DNA of 64,000 nucleotides. Origin: Mesobacillus jeotgali. Its GTDB lineage: Bacteria > Bacillota > Bacilli > Bacillales > Cytobacillaceae. Both the position numbers and the translations under genes were made by a program. Location: the NCBI RefSeq assembly GCF_900166585.1, contig NZ_FVZC01000008.1, positions 310,001 to 374,000 on the forward strand, written 5' to 3'. Positions 17,486-25,951 of the stretch are shown here, in pieces. How positions within the stretch are numbered: the first letter of the stretch is position 1; each line of letters begins with the position of its first letter. Under the pieces are notes generated by a model, which was not told the origin of the DNA, searched no databases, and was given only the letters and a program-made list of their open reading frames with translations.

Positions 17486-18760
17486 ATGAAAGTCAAGTTT
17501 TTATCATTAATCATTGTTTTTTTGATGGTCATTGCTGGATGCAGCAGCAATGAAACTGGAACTAAAGAAAAGACTGAGATTGATTTCTGGTTCCCGGTTG
17601 CGGTTGGTGGGGATGTAGCGAACATCGTTGATGGAATGGTGGCAGATTTCGAGAAAGAGAACCCTGACATCAAAGTGAATGCGAAATATGGCGGCAGTTA
17701 TGCTGAAACAATGACTCAGGTAATGGCGTCGACGCAAGGCGGGAATCCGCCAGAACTTGCTGTGTTGTTCTCAATCGATCTTTTCACATTGCTAGAGAAC
17801 GATCTGATTGAAGAAGTTACACCTTTGTTTGATAAAAAGTATTTAGATGATTTTTATGATGGATTCATGGCGAACTCATCTATCGGAGATAAGGTGTATA
17901 GCTTGCCATTCCAGCGCAGTACGATCGTCTTGTATTACAACAAGGACGCATTCAAAGAAGCGGGACTGGATCCGGAAGCTCCACCTGAAAACTGGGATCA
18001 ACTGGTGGAATACGGGAAGAAGCTGACGAAAAATGGCGGCAAGGACCAGTGGGGTCTTGAAATCCCGAGTACTGGATACCAGTATTGGATGTTCCAGGCT
18101 TTAGCACTTCAAACGGAAGACAACATCATGTCGGAAGACGGAAAGGAAGTTTATTTCAACAAGCCTTATGCGAAAGAAGCAATGGAATACTGGTTGTCCC
18201 TTGGCAAAGAGCATAAGATCATGCCGGAGGGTGTGATTGAATGGGCGACAGTTCCTTCTGACTTCCTGAGTGGAAAAACAGCGATGATGTACCATACGAC
18301 AGGTAACCTGACAAATGTGAAGAACAATGCAGACTTTGATTTCGGTGTATCCTTCCTGCCTGCAAACAATCAATATGGTTCCCCGACTGGTGGAGGAAAT
18401 ATCTACTTGTTCAAAGATCTTCCCGAAGCAAATAAGAAAGCTGCAATCAAGTTCATGAAGTTCCTTACAGAACCTGAGCGTGTAGCTCAATGGTCAATTG
18501 ATACCGGATATGTTGCCACAAGAGAATCTGCTTATGAAACGGAACTGTTGAAGAAGTATGTAGAGGAATTCCCGCCTGCGCTTGTTGCTCGTGAGCAATT
18601 GGAATATGCACATAGTGAATTGGCGACATACCAGAATGGCGAGATTCAGAAAATCTTTAACGACCATATTCAAGCGGTCTTGACTGGCCAAAGCTCTGTT
18701 GATGAAGGTTTGGAAAAGGCGCAGGAGAAAGCAGAGGAAGTTCTGAAGCCTTTTAAGTAA
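17486..18760 (+). CDS. ABC transporter substrate-binding lipoprotein, UgpB-like
   Basis: The 424-residue protein has a lipoprotein signal peptide with lipobox VIAGC and then a family-1 solute-binding fold (EIDFWFPVAVGGDVANIVDG, GKTAMMYHTTGN, ISPQLVAQ-type C-terminal region). Closest in type to UgpB (sn-glycerol 3-phosphate) and other carbohydrate binders. It would capture the substrate outside and deliver it to the two permeases encoded next. GGGGAGG precedes the ATG. The GlpP-type leader immediately upstream argues for glycerol phosphate or a glycerophosphodiester as the ligand; that is inference from regulation. Confidence 0.85.
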   Translation: MKVKFLSLIIVFLMVIAGCSSNETGTKEKTEIDFWFPVAVGGDVANIVDGMVADFEKENPDIKVNAKYGGSYAETMTQVMASTQGGNPPELAVLFSIDLFTLLENDLIEEVTPLFDKKYLDDFYDGFMANSSIGDKVYSLPFQRSTIVLYYNKDAFKEAGLDPEAPPENWDQLVEYGKKLTKNGGKDQWGLEIPSTGYQYWMFQALALQTEDNIMSEDGKEVYFNKPYAKEAMEYWLSLGKEHKIMPEGVIEWATVPSDFLSGKTAMMYHTTGNLTNVKNNADFDFGVSFLPANNQYGSPTGGGNIYLFKDLPEANKKAAIKFMKFLTEPERVAQWSIDTGYVATRESAYETELLKKYVEEFPPALVAREQLEYAHSELATYQNGEIQKIFNDHIQAVLTGQSSVDEGLEKAQEKAEEVLKPFK

Positions 18761-18854
18761 TGAATCAGCAGCAATGGACTGAACGGAGTGGAGCTCAAGT
18801 GGAAACTGTGCTGACTTGGGCTCTCTTCATTCACAAGAAAGGTGGGATGATCTG

Positions 18855-19745
18855 TTGACTACGAAACGAAAGAAATTAAGTTCCGGATTGAGGCATAATC
18901 TGTTTGCCTACGGATTACTGTTTCCTTCTTTTATATTTTTAACTTTATTTACGTTTTACCCGACTCTCAAGTCGTTCCAGTTAAGCTTCTACAGTGGACC
19001 GATGACCCGGTTGCAGTTTTCCGGATTGGATCAGTATAAAGAAGTTTTCGGTGATGAAATATTCAGGAAGGTCATTGTGAATAACATCATCTTCATGATT
19101 GGTACGGTACCGACGAGTTTGTTCCTGGCGATGTATCTTGCCATCTGGCTAAATAAAAAAATGGCCGGCAGCGCCTTGCTCAGGACATCGTTTTTCTACC
19201 CGACAATCGTTCCGCTAATTGCTGTAGCAAATATTTGGCTTTTCATTTATACCCCTCAATACGGGCTGCTCGATAACTTCCTGCATTTGTTTGGCGCGGG
19301 TGATACGAACTGGCTGGGGAATCCAAATACAGTAATGGTTGCAATGATTATCATGATTATATGGAAAGATGCCGGTTTCTATATGATTTTTTATTTAGCT
19401 GGTTTGCAAAATTTGCCGAGAGATGTCTATGAAGCTGCTGAGATTGAAGGAGCGAAACCGTTCCAGATGTTCCGTCACATCACCTTTCCGCTTTTAATGC
19501 CAACAACCCTGTTCGTCATGATTGTGGCGATTACGAATTCCTTCAAGAACGTGGATCACTTGTATATCATGACCAAGGGTGGACCTGATAATGCCAGCAA
19601 TCTATTACTCTACCATATCTATGAAGCGGCATTTACGAATTGGGACCTTGGTAAAGCCGCGGTTCTGACCGTGATTTTAATAGTTATTATGCTTGGTATC
19701 ACTGCTTTCAACTATTTGTACCTTGATCGGAAAATTCATTATTAA
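18855..19745 (+). CDS. ABC sugar/glycerol-phosphate permease, UgpA/MalF-type
   Basis: The 296-residue membrane protein has six hydrophobic segments and the permease EAA loop (DVYEAAEIEGAKPFQMFRHI) that contacts the ATPase. I start it at the TTG at 18855, nine bases after AGGTGG; an in-frame TTG at 18816 lacks a site. It is the second gene of the importer operon. The MalF/UgpA-type fold is clear, and the substrate is inferred from the GlpP-type leader. Confidence 0.88.
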   Translation: MTTKRKKLSSGLRHNLFAYGLLFPSFIFLTLFTFYPTLKSFQLSFYSGPMTRLQFSGLDQYKEVFGDEIFRKVIVNNIIFMIGTVPTSLFLAMYLAIWLNKKMAGSALLRTSFFYPTIVPLIAVANIWLFIYTPQYGLLDNFLHLFGAGDTNWLGNPNTVMVAMIIMIIWKDAGFYMIFYLAGLQNLPRDVYEAAEIEGAKPFQMFRHITFPLLMPTTLFVMIVAITNSFKNVDHLYIMTKGGPDNASNLLLYHIYEAAFTNWDLGKAAVLTVILIVIMLGITAFNYLYLDRKIHY

Positions 19746-19760
19746 GGAGGGGAAGAATAA

Positions 19761-20570
19761 GTGAAAAAATTGAATTATGGCATCATTATTATTCTTGGGG
19801 TTATTTCGTTTATTCCGCTGATTTGGGTATTCATCACTTCTTTCTCTCCAGGAAACCAAGTGATCAATGGAGGCTTTCCGTTCTGGGTTTCGAATCCCAC
19901 GATTGAAAACTATGTGAAAGCGTGGGAGACCGCACCATTTTTACGCTATTACTTCAATACGTTTGTAATCGTTTTCGGCGTGCTGATTGTCCAGTTAATT
20001 ACAATCACGCTAGCAGCTTATGCTTTTGCACGCGTGAACTTTAAAGGAAAAAATGTGCTGTTCATCCTATTTTTGCTTCAGTTGATGATTCAGCCTGAAA
20101 TTCTGTTGTTCCCAAACTATCAGGTTATGAGCCAGCTAGGTCTTGTTAATACGAAGCTAGCTGTCATGATGCCGTATTGGGCCTCGGCATTCGGGGTATT
20201 CCTGATGCGCCAGACCTTCAAGCAGGTACCGTATGATCTTGATGAAGCATCGAGAATAGACGGTTGTAAATGGTATCAAACTCTCTGGCATGTATACATT
20301 CCATCGGCAAAACCGACTTATATTGCATTTGCTCTTGTGTCCGTCAGTCACCATTGGAGCAATTTTATGTGGCCGTTGATTATCACAGATTCTGTCGAGT
20401 CCCGGCCGTTGACCGTCGGACTTGCTTTGTTTGCAAAGTCTTATGAAACCGGGGCACAGTGGGGAATGGTCGCCGCAGGCACGGTAATGGTCATTATGCC
20501 TTTAGTGATCGCTTTCTTCATATTCCAAAAACAATTCGTATCAAGCTTCATGCATTCAGGAATTAAATAG
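19761..20570 (+). CDS. ABC sugar/glycerol-phosphate permease, UgpE/MalG-type
   Basis: The 269-residue protein has six membrane segments and the EAA loop PYDLDEASRIDGCKWYQTLW. AAGGAGGGG lies before its GTG start, 15 bases after the UgpA-like stop. It pairs with the preceding permease to form the channel. No ATP-binding subunit follows, so an unlinked shared ATPase (as MsmX in B. subtilis) must energise it. Confidence 0.88.
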   Translation: MKKLNYGIIIILGVISFIPLIWVFITSFSPGNQVINGGFPFWVSNPTIENYVKAWETAPFLRYYFNTFVIVFGVLIVQLITITLAAYAFARVNFKGKNVLFILFLLQLMIQPEILLFPNYQVMSQLGLVNTKLAVMMPYWASAFGVFLMRQTFKQVPYDLDEASRIDGCKWYQTLWHVYIPSAKPTYIAFALVSVSHHWSNFMWPLIITDSVESRPLTVGLALFAKSYETGAQWGMVAAGTVMVIMPLVIAFFIFQKQFVSSFMHSGIK

Positions 20571-20581
20571 GTGGTGGTTAG

Positions 20582-21322
20582 GTGGATATTCATTTTTTAG
20601 GCACGGGAAGTGCTTATCCCGGTTCACAACGTGACAATACGTCAATTTGTTTTTCGAATGACGGTTATCATGTCCTGGTCGATGTCAGCGGCAACCCATG
20701 CAGAAAGCTGAAGATGCTCCAGGTTGATTTAGGTGAGCTTGATGCAGTTGTGTTCACCCATTTCCATATTGACCATATATATGGGCTGCCATCCTTGCTT
20801 TGGGGGATGTGGCTCGAAGACCGGAAAAAGCCTTTAAGGATTCTTTGTGATTATCGTAATGAGAAAAAGCTTCAGGAATGGCTGAACACAATGGAGGCTG
20901 AAAAGTGGCCGATTGCCTTTGCCATTGAGGTGGAAACCTTTGATGGTGATAAGGAAGGGCAGCTATTATCAGGCGGAGGGATGACTTTTTCCTGTTTCAA
21001 GGCGCTTCATTCCGTACCTACAGTAGGACTGGAGGTGCGATGCAGCGACCGTGTCACCGTTTATTCCAGCGATACAGAAATCAACGAACGAATCGGACAG
21101 TATGATCATATCGATCTGTTAATCCATGAAGCAACATCTGCCTGTAAAGTGGCGGGTAACCACAGCAGTCTTGTCGAAGTTGTAGAGAGATATGACATGG
21201 ATAAGATCGGTGAAATTGTCCTGGTCCACTTATCTGACAAAGAACCGTATGAAGAAGAGGCAGCAAGGTTTGGCATCCCGAAGGTTGTCATCGGTGAAGA
21301 CTTGATGACGGTACAAGTATAA
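20582..21322 (+). CDS. MBL-fold metal-dependent hydrolase (RNase Z/phosphodiesterase-like)
   Basis: The 246-residue protein carries the metallo-beta-lactamase metal motif THFHIDH near residue 60, a later His at ALHS, an Asp in YSSDTE and a His in LIHEATS/LVHLSD. The GTG start is 11 bases after the permease stop with GGTGGTGG-type site. The RNase Z/phosphodiesterase branch hydrolyses phosphodiesters, so in this GlpP-controlled operon it could split imported glycerophosphodiesters to glycerol-3-phosphate. The fold is secure; the substrate is inferred. Confidence 0.75.
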   Translation: MDIHFLGTGSAYPGSQRDNTSICFSNDGYHVLVDVSGNPCRKLKMLQVDLGELDAVVFTHFHIDHIYGLPSLLWGMWLEDRKKPLRILCDYRNEKKLQEWLNTMEAEKWPIAFAIEVETFDGDKEGQLLSGGGMTFSCFKALHSVPTVGLEVRCSDRVTVYSSDTEINERIGQYDHIDLLIHEATSACKVAGNHSSLVEVVERYDMDKIGEIVLVHLSDKEPYEEEAARFGIPKVVIGEDLMTVQV

Positions 21323-21334
21323 GTGAATAAAAAC

Positions 21335-21418
21335 AAGGATAGAGATGAGGAGATTCCTTGGGCATGGCGGCATCCAATTGTAAAATTGGAAAAGTCGTCA
21401 TGCTCAGGGAATTTTTTA
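21335..21418 (+). promoter_or_regulatory. GlpP-type antiterminator leader (2) before the HAD phosphatase gene
   Basis: The core GGATAGAGATGAGGAGATTC (21337-21356) overlaps the 5' arm of a hairpin spanning 21356-21410 (outer arms CCTTGGGCATG and CATGCTCAGGG, inner CCAATT and AATTGG), closed by six T. It sits 13 bases after the MBL gene, so the phosphatase gets a second attenuation checkpoint within the operon. Confidence 0.7.
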
Positions 21419-21435
21419 TTGGATGGAGGAGACCA

Positions 21436-22221
21436 ATGAGAAACCTGAAAGGATATATTTTTGACTTGGATGGCACCGTATATCTCGGCAAGCAATTGAT
21501 TGAAGGAGCAGATTTCGTGATCAACTCCCTTCTTGATCAAGGAAAAAAAGTGCTGTTCCTGACAAACAAGACGATCGAGTCGCGCCAGCGTTATGTTGAA
21601 AAGCTGCGGAATTTCAACATCCATGCGAGCCTGGAGAACATTTTGAACCCGACGGTTACATTGATTGAATATTTGCGGGAGCATTATCCAAATGCCACGT
21701 TGTATGTGATTGGCGAGCAGCCGATTAAGGATGAGCTGACACTTGCAGGATTTAAAGAGGGGATGGCTCCAGCAGAGGTGGACGTCGTCGTGCTGTCATG
21801 GGACCGGGATTTTCACTATGACCATTTGAATTTTGCCTACCAGTCGGTAAAGCTTGGGGCAAAGATGATTGCCACCAATCCTGACAGAACCTGTCCAGTG
21901 GAAGTGGGGGATGTTCCAGATTGTGCCGGAATGATTGGGGCTGTTGAAGCAGTTTCCGGGAAAAAGATTGATGTACAGATAGGAAAGCCGTCCATCCTGA
22001 CGATTGAAGCAGCATTAAAAATACTTCAGCTAAAGCCGGAAGAATGTTTAATGATCGGCGATCGCCTTGAAACAGATATAAGAATGGGGGTCGAAGCTGG
22101 AATGAAAACAGCACTTGTGCTTAGCGGGATTACAACGGAGGAGGACTTAAAGGACTCTATCTGGAAGCCGGACTATGTCTTGCCTTCAGTAAGCGGGTTG
22201 ATGACGGATAAAGTGAAATGA
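21436..22221 (+). CDS. HAD-IIA phosphatase (NagD/phosphoglycolate-glycerol phosphate type)
   Basis: The 261-residue protein shows HAD motif I FDLDGTVYLG at the start, motif II FLTNKT, a C2a-type cap, and motif IV MIGDRLETDI. The start is the ATG at 21436 with GGAGGAG-type site; the longer ORF runs back through the upstream terminator. HAD-IIA enzymes dephosphorylate small phosphoesters such as p-nitrophenyl phosphate, glycerol 1- or 3-phosphate or nucleotides. The preceding GlpP-type leader suggests that a glycerol phosphate is the substrate here. Confidence 0.85.
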   Translation: MRNLKGYIFDLDGTVYLGKQLIEGADFVINSLLDQGKKVLFLTNKTIESRQRYVEKLRNFNIHASLENILNPTVTLIEYLREHYPNATLYVIGEQPIKDELTLAGFKEGMAPAEVDVVVLSWDRDFHYDHLNFAYQSVKLGAKMIATNPDRTCPVEVGDVPDCAGMIGAVEAVSGKKIDVQIGKPSILTIEAALKILQLKPEECLMIGDRLETDIRMGVEAGMKTALVLSGITTEEDLKDSIWKPDYVLPSVSGLMTDKVK

Positions 22222-22253
22222 GGCGGATAGCCTTACGAGCAAACTGGAAAAAT

Positions 22254-22283
22254 GAAGCGGCCATTTACGGCCGCTTCCTTTTT
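22254..22283. terminator. bidirectional terminator
   Basis: GAAGCGGCC and GGCCGCTTC pair around a 6-nt loop with CTTTTT on the plus strand, between two convergent genes. Confidence 0.85.
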
Positions 22284-22287
22284 CGTG

Positions 22288-24207
22288 CTATTGAATTCCT
22301 TTATCCTCTCTCATTAATTTCTTCATATCAATCTTGAGCATCCGGTCCATCGGGTAAGTGGTCGTATACCGGTATTTATCTGCTCCGGATTCAAACACAA
22401 CATAGAGTTCTTTCTGCACTTCCACGATTCCCTCAGGCATTGGAATGGCTTCAATGCTTTTACGTGGTTTTGCAGTGTGGCCATCAAGGAACCAAAGAGG
22501 TACTTCTTTTCCTTCGACCGTTACATAGGAATGAGGATCTTCTTTTAACGGGTATTCATAACGATACAGCACGCTGTCGTTTGCTCTTCCATACGATGTA
22601 CTTAGCGTAATGCCATTCTGTGATGCTTTCTGTACGATGGCACCCTGGACTTTCCCTGTTGTTGAAAGGACATAATCCGGTACAGCATTGTGGTCAGGCA
22701 AACCGTTCCAGTGTTCTTTGGCAATCATATCGTTGTTTCGTTCTAAATCAAATCCAATCATCCATGCGTATTGCATCTCCCCGTCCCTGTTCTCGATATG
22801 GTGAGCTGGATTGGTTGGATAGGAACTTGCCTCATAGAATTCTCCCACCCAGAGAATGCCTTCATCATAAGCTGTATAAGCAGCTTCAACCGGGATTGGA
22901 ATTTGTTTGGTGAATTGGATTTCTCCGTTATTTTCTGCTTCTACCAGGTCGCTTAAATTGAAACTGAACAAGTAATTCTCGGATGCTACCCAGCCATGAT
23001 CCCGGCTCACGGTAACACCGCCAGCATGACCGGTGTAAGGAGTGCCATCTGTATTGTAAAGGACAACGGATTTCACAAGTTCACCTGTCGTACGATTTGT
23101 TACAGTAATTGTGCCTGGCCGAATCCCATCATCGACGTAGCTGATCGTAAGCAGCCAGTCTTTTTTCTTATAGTAGGTCAATCCCTGAGGGACGAGACCC
23201 TGGGCCAGCCCTGCAATCACCGGGCCGTCCGAACTGATATCCCAAAGCCCCTGGTAGGCTGGATCTTTTTCATGTTCCCATCGTTCCAGCTGAGTGATAA
23301 TTTGATGTCTTGGCGTTACTTGTACAGGCGCTGATTTTTCCGATACATTCCCTGATGTATCCTCCGCACTTACTTGTAATGTGTATGTTTGGTTTCCGAT
23401 TAACGTATAAAGTGTAAATTCTGTCTGCGATGGGTCTATTGAGAATTCATAATTGCCATCTTTGTAAATGTGATAACGATATAGGTCAGTTTCAGTTGAT
23501 TCATCCCATTTTAAAGTAGCTTCTCCGTTCCCTGAAATTGCCTGAAGGTTGCCCGGCGGCTGCGGTGCTTCTTCATCTGCTACTGGACGAGCTGGGGCTT
23601 GATTTTCTGCCAGCCAGCCTGGTGTCGGTAGCTGATTTGCTGCAAGTTTTTTCATTGTACGTGTATTGTCCTTTGGGTAGGTATAGGTGACGGTTTGCTT
23701 TAGGGAAACGTCCTGACTTGAGTAATTCGCTTTGACGACCTCCTGGCCATCAGGGCCATAAACGGTCAGTGTGTTCCCTCCGTTAACCAATCCGCTTATA
23801 TCGTCAAGAACAATTGTATCCTCTTCTTTTAAATACTTACTTTTGTATGAATAGAAATAGTTATAGTCGAATGCTTCAAGCGAGATTGGACTGATTGATG
23901 CGGTTCTTGTCCAGACAACTACAGTATCCCATGGCTTCAGGATATAAGTATCCTTTATTTCTTCATTCCATTTGTGGGAGGCGAATCGATACCCTTTAAG
24001 ATCGATCGGCTCAGGACTATTGTTATAAAGTTCAAAATACTCAAATGCATCATTACCTGCGTAGTTATCGGTATTGGGAATCAATTCCGTAATCAGCAGG
24101 TTGGGTATCGGAGTGTTTGCTTTAACGTTTTTGACTGGAAGCAGCCCAAGCCCAATTCCCAAAGTGAGAATAATAGCACTAACCCAGCTTATTGATTTAA
24201 ATTTCAA
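22288..24207 (-). CDS. secreted lamin-tail / fibronectin-III / beta-propeller-like protein
   Basis: The 639-residue product starts at a TTG nine bases after AAAGGAGG. It has a signal peptide (cleavage near VKA-N), a lamin-tail domain (about residues 35-170, with LLITELIPNT and FEYFELYNN), a fibronectin type III domain (about 215-300) and a 330-residue C-terminal region rich in beta strands that ends in a propeller-like pattern. It is exported and probably handles an extracellular substrate. A GlpP-type leader stands directly upstream (24241-24322), so it belongs to glycerol-phosphate metabolism, perhaps releasing glycerol phosphate or glycerol from teichoic acid or lipid head groups. No catalytic motif was identified. 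Confidence 0.65.
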   Translation of the reverse strand: MKFKSISWVSAIILTLGIGLGLLPVKNVKANTPIPNLLITELIPNTDNYAGNDAFEYFELYNNSPEPIDLKGYRFASHKWNEEIKDTYILKPWDTVVVWTRTASISPISLEAFDYNYFYSYKSKYLKEEDTIVLDDISGLVNGGNTLTVYGPDGQEVVKANYSSQDVSLKQTVTYTYPKDNTRTMKKLAANQLPTPGWLAENQAPARPVADEEAPQPPGNLQAISGNGEATLKWDESTETDLYRYHIYKDGNYEFSIDPSQTEFTLYTLIGNQTYTLQVSAEDTSGNVSEKSAPVQVTPRHQIITQLERWEHEKDPAYQGLWDISSDGPVIAGLAQGLVPQGLTYYKKKDWLLTISYVDDGIRPGTITVTNRTTGELVKSVVLYNTDGTPYTGHAGGVTVSRDHGWVASENYLFSFNLSDLVEAENNGEIQFTKQIPIPVEAAYTAYDEGILWVGEFYEASSYPTNPAHHIENRDGEMQYAWMIGFDLERNNDMIAKEHWNGLPDHNAVPDYVLSTTGKVQGAIVQKASQNGITLSTSYGRANDSVLYRYEYPLKEDPHSYVTVEGKEVPLWFLDGHTAKPRKSIEAIPMPEGIVEVQKELYVVFESGADKYRYTTTYPMDRMLKIDMKKLMREDKGIQ

Positions 24208-24240
24208 CTCTAATTCCTCCTTTTAAAATTGTTATTTATG

Positions 24241-24322
24241 TAAAAATCAAAAGAACCCCATGACAACAGAATGTACGATTTTCGTACATGCAATTGACAC
24301 AGGGTTCTCCTCATCTCTACCC
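24241..24322 (-). promoter_or_regulatory. GlpP-type antiterminator leader (3) before the lamin-tail gene
   Basis: Read on the minus strand, GTAGAGATGAGGAGAACCC is followed by a hairpin whose arms are CCCTGTG...CATGGGG with inner ATGTACG and CGTACAT, then TTCTTTTGATTTTT. It has the same layout and core as leaders 1 and 2. Confidence 0.75.
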
Positions 24323-24479
24323 ACTATTTATATTCTAGTTTAATCATACAATGGGTATGTGCTACTGGCAATAGAAAAAATAATAAATTCTGAATTATTA
24401 GAATTTACCATTGAAAAGACTCGTCAAATGATTTATGATTAGGGTAATTAAAATACACTGCGGCTTGTAGGAAGAGTAG

Positions 24480-24561
24480 AAGAGATCACCTATGAAGCGA
24501 ACACTGGTCCCTCATTTATGATGGGGTGACTTAGCATTCGTTTCCTCGGGTGGTCTCTTTT
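24480..24561 (+). promoter_or_regulatory. structured leader with terminator before mgtC
   Basis: AAGAGATCACC at 24480-24490 pairs with GGTGGTCTCTT at 24549-24559, followed by a short T run. Between them are the arms AAGCGAA/TTCGTTT and CCTCAT/ATGATGGG. This is a multi-helix leader ending in a terminator-like stem 22 bases before the mgtC start. I do not match it to the M-box or other riboswitch classes known to me. Confidence 0.5.
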
Positions 24562-24582
24562 ATCATGAAGGGGGTTGGTTGG

Positions 24583-25116
24583 ATGGCATTTATCATGGAT
24601 TATACATCTGGATTCTACTGGCAGCATGAAATCTATTTCCGGATTCTGGTCAGTGCTGTATTAGGATTCTTAATCGGATGGGACCGGACATCGAAAAACA
24701 AGCCGGCGGGTCTAAAAACGTACACATATGTATCGGTTGCATGTACATTGATAACAATTGTCTCAATTGAGAGTGCGGAAATTCTTAGTCAGCATGATAG
24801 CGGGAAAGTGATGGATCCAATGCGTTTGGCAGCCCAAATTGTATCTGGTCTGGGATTCCTTGGGGCCGGTGTGATTTTAAAAGATGGATTGCGGGTAAAG
24901 GGACTGACTTCTGCAGCGATGATTTTTTATGTTGGAGGAATTGGAATTGGCATAGGTGCTGGTTTCTATGGTATTGTGATTTTCGCCACACTGGTAACCT
25001 TCATCATTACGAAGGTCGGAAACTTCTTTGAAGAGAGGGAGATTACCAGGGTGAGTTTTCCATGGTTCAAGAAAAAAAGAAAGACGGATGGAGAAAAAGA
25101 AGAGTTTGGAGCCTGA
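24583..25116 (+). CDS. MgtC/SapB family membrane protein
   Basis: The 177-residue protein shows the MgtC fold: four to five membrane helices, GFLIGWDR near the start, and AAQIVSGLGFLGAGVILKDG in the middle, which is the family signature, followed by a basic C-tail. MgtC proteins help survival at low magnesium by modulating the ATP synthase in some bacteria. The start is the ATG at 24583 eight bases after AAGGGGG. Upstream is the structured leader noted above. It is convergent with glpP. Confidence 0.85.
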   Translation: MAFIMDYTSGFYWQHEIYFRILVSAVLGFLIGWDRTSKNKPAGLKTYTYVSVACTLITIVSIESAEILSQHDSGKVMDPMRLAAQIVSGLGFLGAGVILKDGLRVKGLTSAAMIFYVGGIGIGIGAGFYGIVIFATLVTFIITKVGNFFEEREITRVSFPWFKKKRKTDGEKEEFGA

Positions 25117-25126
25117 ATAGAGATCA

Positions 25127-25149
25127 AGCTCAACTCGTAAAGTTGAGCT
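25127..25149. terminator. weak hairpin between convergent mgtC and glpP
   Basis: AGCTCAACT and AGTTGAGCT form a perfect 9-bp stem with a 5-nt loop between the two stop codons. There is no T run, so its terminating ability is doubtful. Confidence 0.4.
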
Positions 25150-25158
25150 CATGGTGGA

Positions 25159-25728
25159 TTACAGATCCAGATTCCACAGCTTTGGATCTCCAGAGGATAT
25201 AGCAAGTGCGCCTGCACCTAAGCCATTAAGAATGTCCTCCTTATTACTGATTAGCCCACCAGCGATGATTGGCAGATTAGTCATGGTTGTCAGTCTATCA
25301 ATGACAGAGGGCATCAGACCAGGAAGTACTTCAATGGCATCCGGCTTGCAGTTATGGGCGATATCAATTCCCTTGACCAGTGCATTACGGTCAATAAGAA
25401 AAAGGCGCTGAATCGTCATTAAGCCTTCTTCCTTTGCATATTTAATGAGGTTACTCTTTGTTGTGATGATCCCTGCAGGCTTCCATATTTCTGCTATGTA
25501 TTTAATCGCACTCTTCGTGTTGGACAGCCCATCGATGAAATCAATATGTATGAAGGTAGTTTTACCAGCTTCCTTCAGTTTTTTCAGGTATCCATCCATG
25601 GTAATTAAATTTCCAGTAAGGATGAATACAATGTTGGCGTTTGATTGAACCGCCTTTTCCAAGTCACTTTCTTCCTTGACTGATGCAATGACTTGCGATT
25701 GGACGATGTCAATAATGTTTCGTTTCAC
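25159..25728 (-). CDS. glpP: glycerol operon antiterminator GlpP
   Basis: The 189-residue protein matches GlpP in length and in its TIM-barrel-like motifs: IFILTGNLITMDGYLKKL, HIDFIDGLSN, WKPAGIITTKSNLIKYAKEE, EVLPGLMPSVI and IIAGGLISN. GlpP bound to glycerol-3-phosphate binds the leader RNA of glycerol genes and lets RNA polymerase pass a terminator. The GTG start lies behind GGGGGTGAG. In this window four leaders with a common core lie before the ABC importer, the HAD phosphatase, the lamin-tail gene and glpK, which are the probable targets. Confidence 0.9.
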   Translation of the reverse strand: MKRNIIDIVQSQVIASVKEESDLEKAVQSNANIVFILTGNLITMDGYLKKLKEAGKTTFIHIDFIDGLSNTKSAIKYIAEIWKPAGIITTKSNLIKYAKEEGLMTIQRLFLIDRNALVKGIDIAHNCKPDAIEVLPGLMPSVIDRLTTMTNLPIIAGGLISNKEDILNGLGAGALAISSGDPKLWNLDL

Positions 25729-25796
25729 TTACTCACCCCCTTTAAACGTCTGAATATTCTATCTTCATTATAGCACAAGTGACAGAGGTACGGTTC

Positions 25797-25818
25797 TTCT
25801 GTTCCATTCGGAACAGAA
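25797..25818. promoter_or_regulatory. 22-bp palindrome upstream of glpP
   Basis: TTCTGTTCC and its exact complement GGAACAGAA flank a 4-bp centre. With no T run after it, an operator is more likely than a terminator. It lies 69 bp before glpP (minus strand) and 300 bp before lacZ. Confidence 0.4.
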
Positions 25819-25898
25819 ATAAAGAAACTTATCATACTGCTAATCTAGCATTCTGGTTACAGTGGTAATAATATCATTATGATTTGTATTATTCATTA

Positions 25899-25951
25899 TA
25901 GTAAAATAATCATGAAGGAAGCATTTCGCAATATGATGGAAGCGGTAACAA
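25899..25951 (+). promoter_or_regulatory. cre box and TAGTAAAAT motif upstream of lacZ
   Basis: ATGGAAGCGGTAACAA at 25936-25951 matches the CcpA cre consensus (WTGNAANCGNWNNCWW) at every position. TAGTAAAAT at 25899-25907 recurs before the tandem esterase (49761) and galE (61720 and 61732). The cre position suggests glucose repression of lacZ. Confidence 0.6.

Noticed and set aside
24480..24561. T-box or M-box riboswitch before mgtC
   Set aside because: No T-box sequence (AGGGTGG) and no recognisable M-box core; kept only as an unclassified leader.
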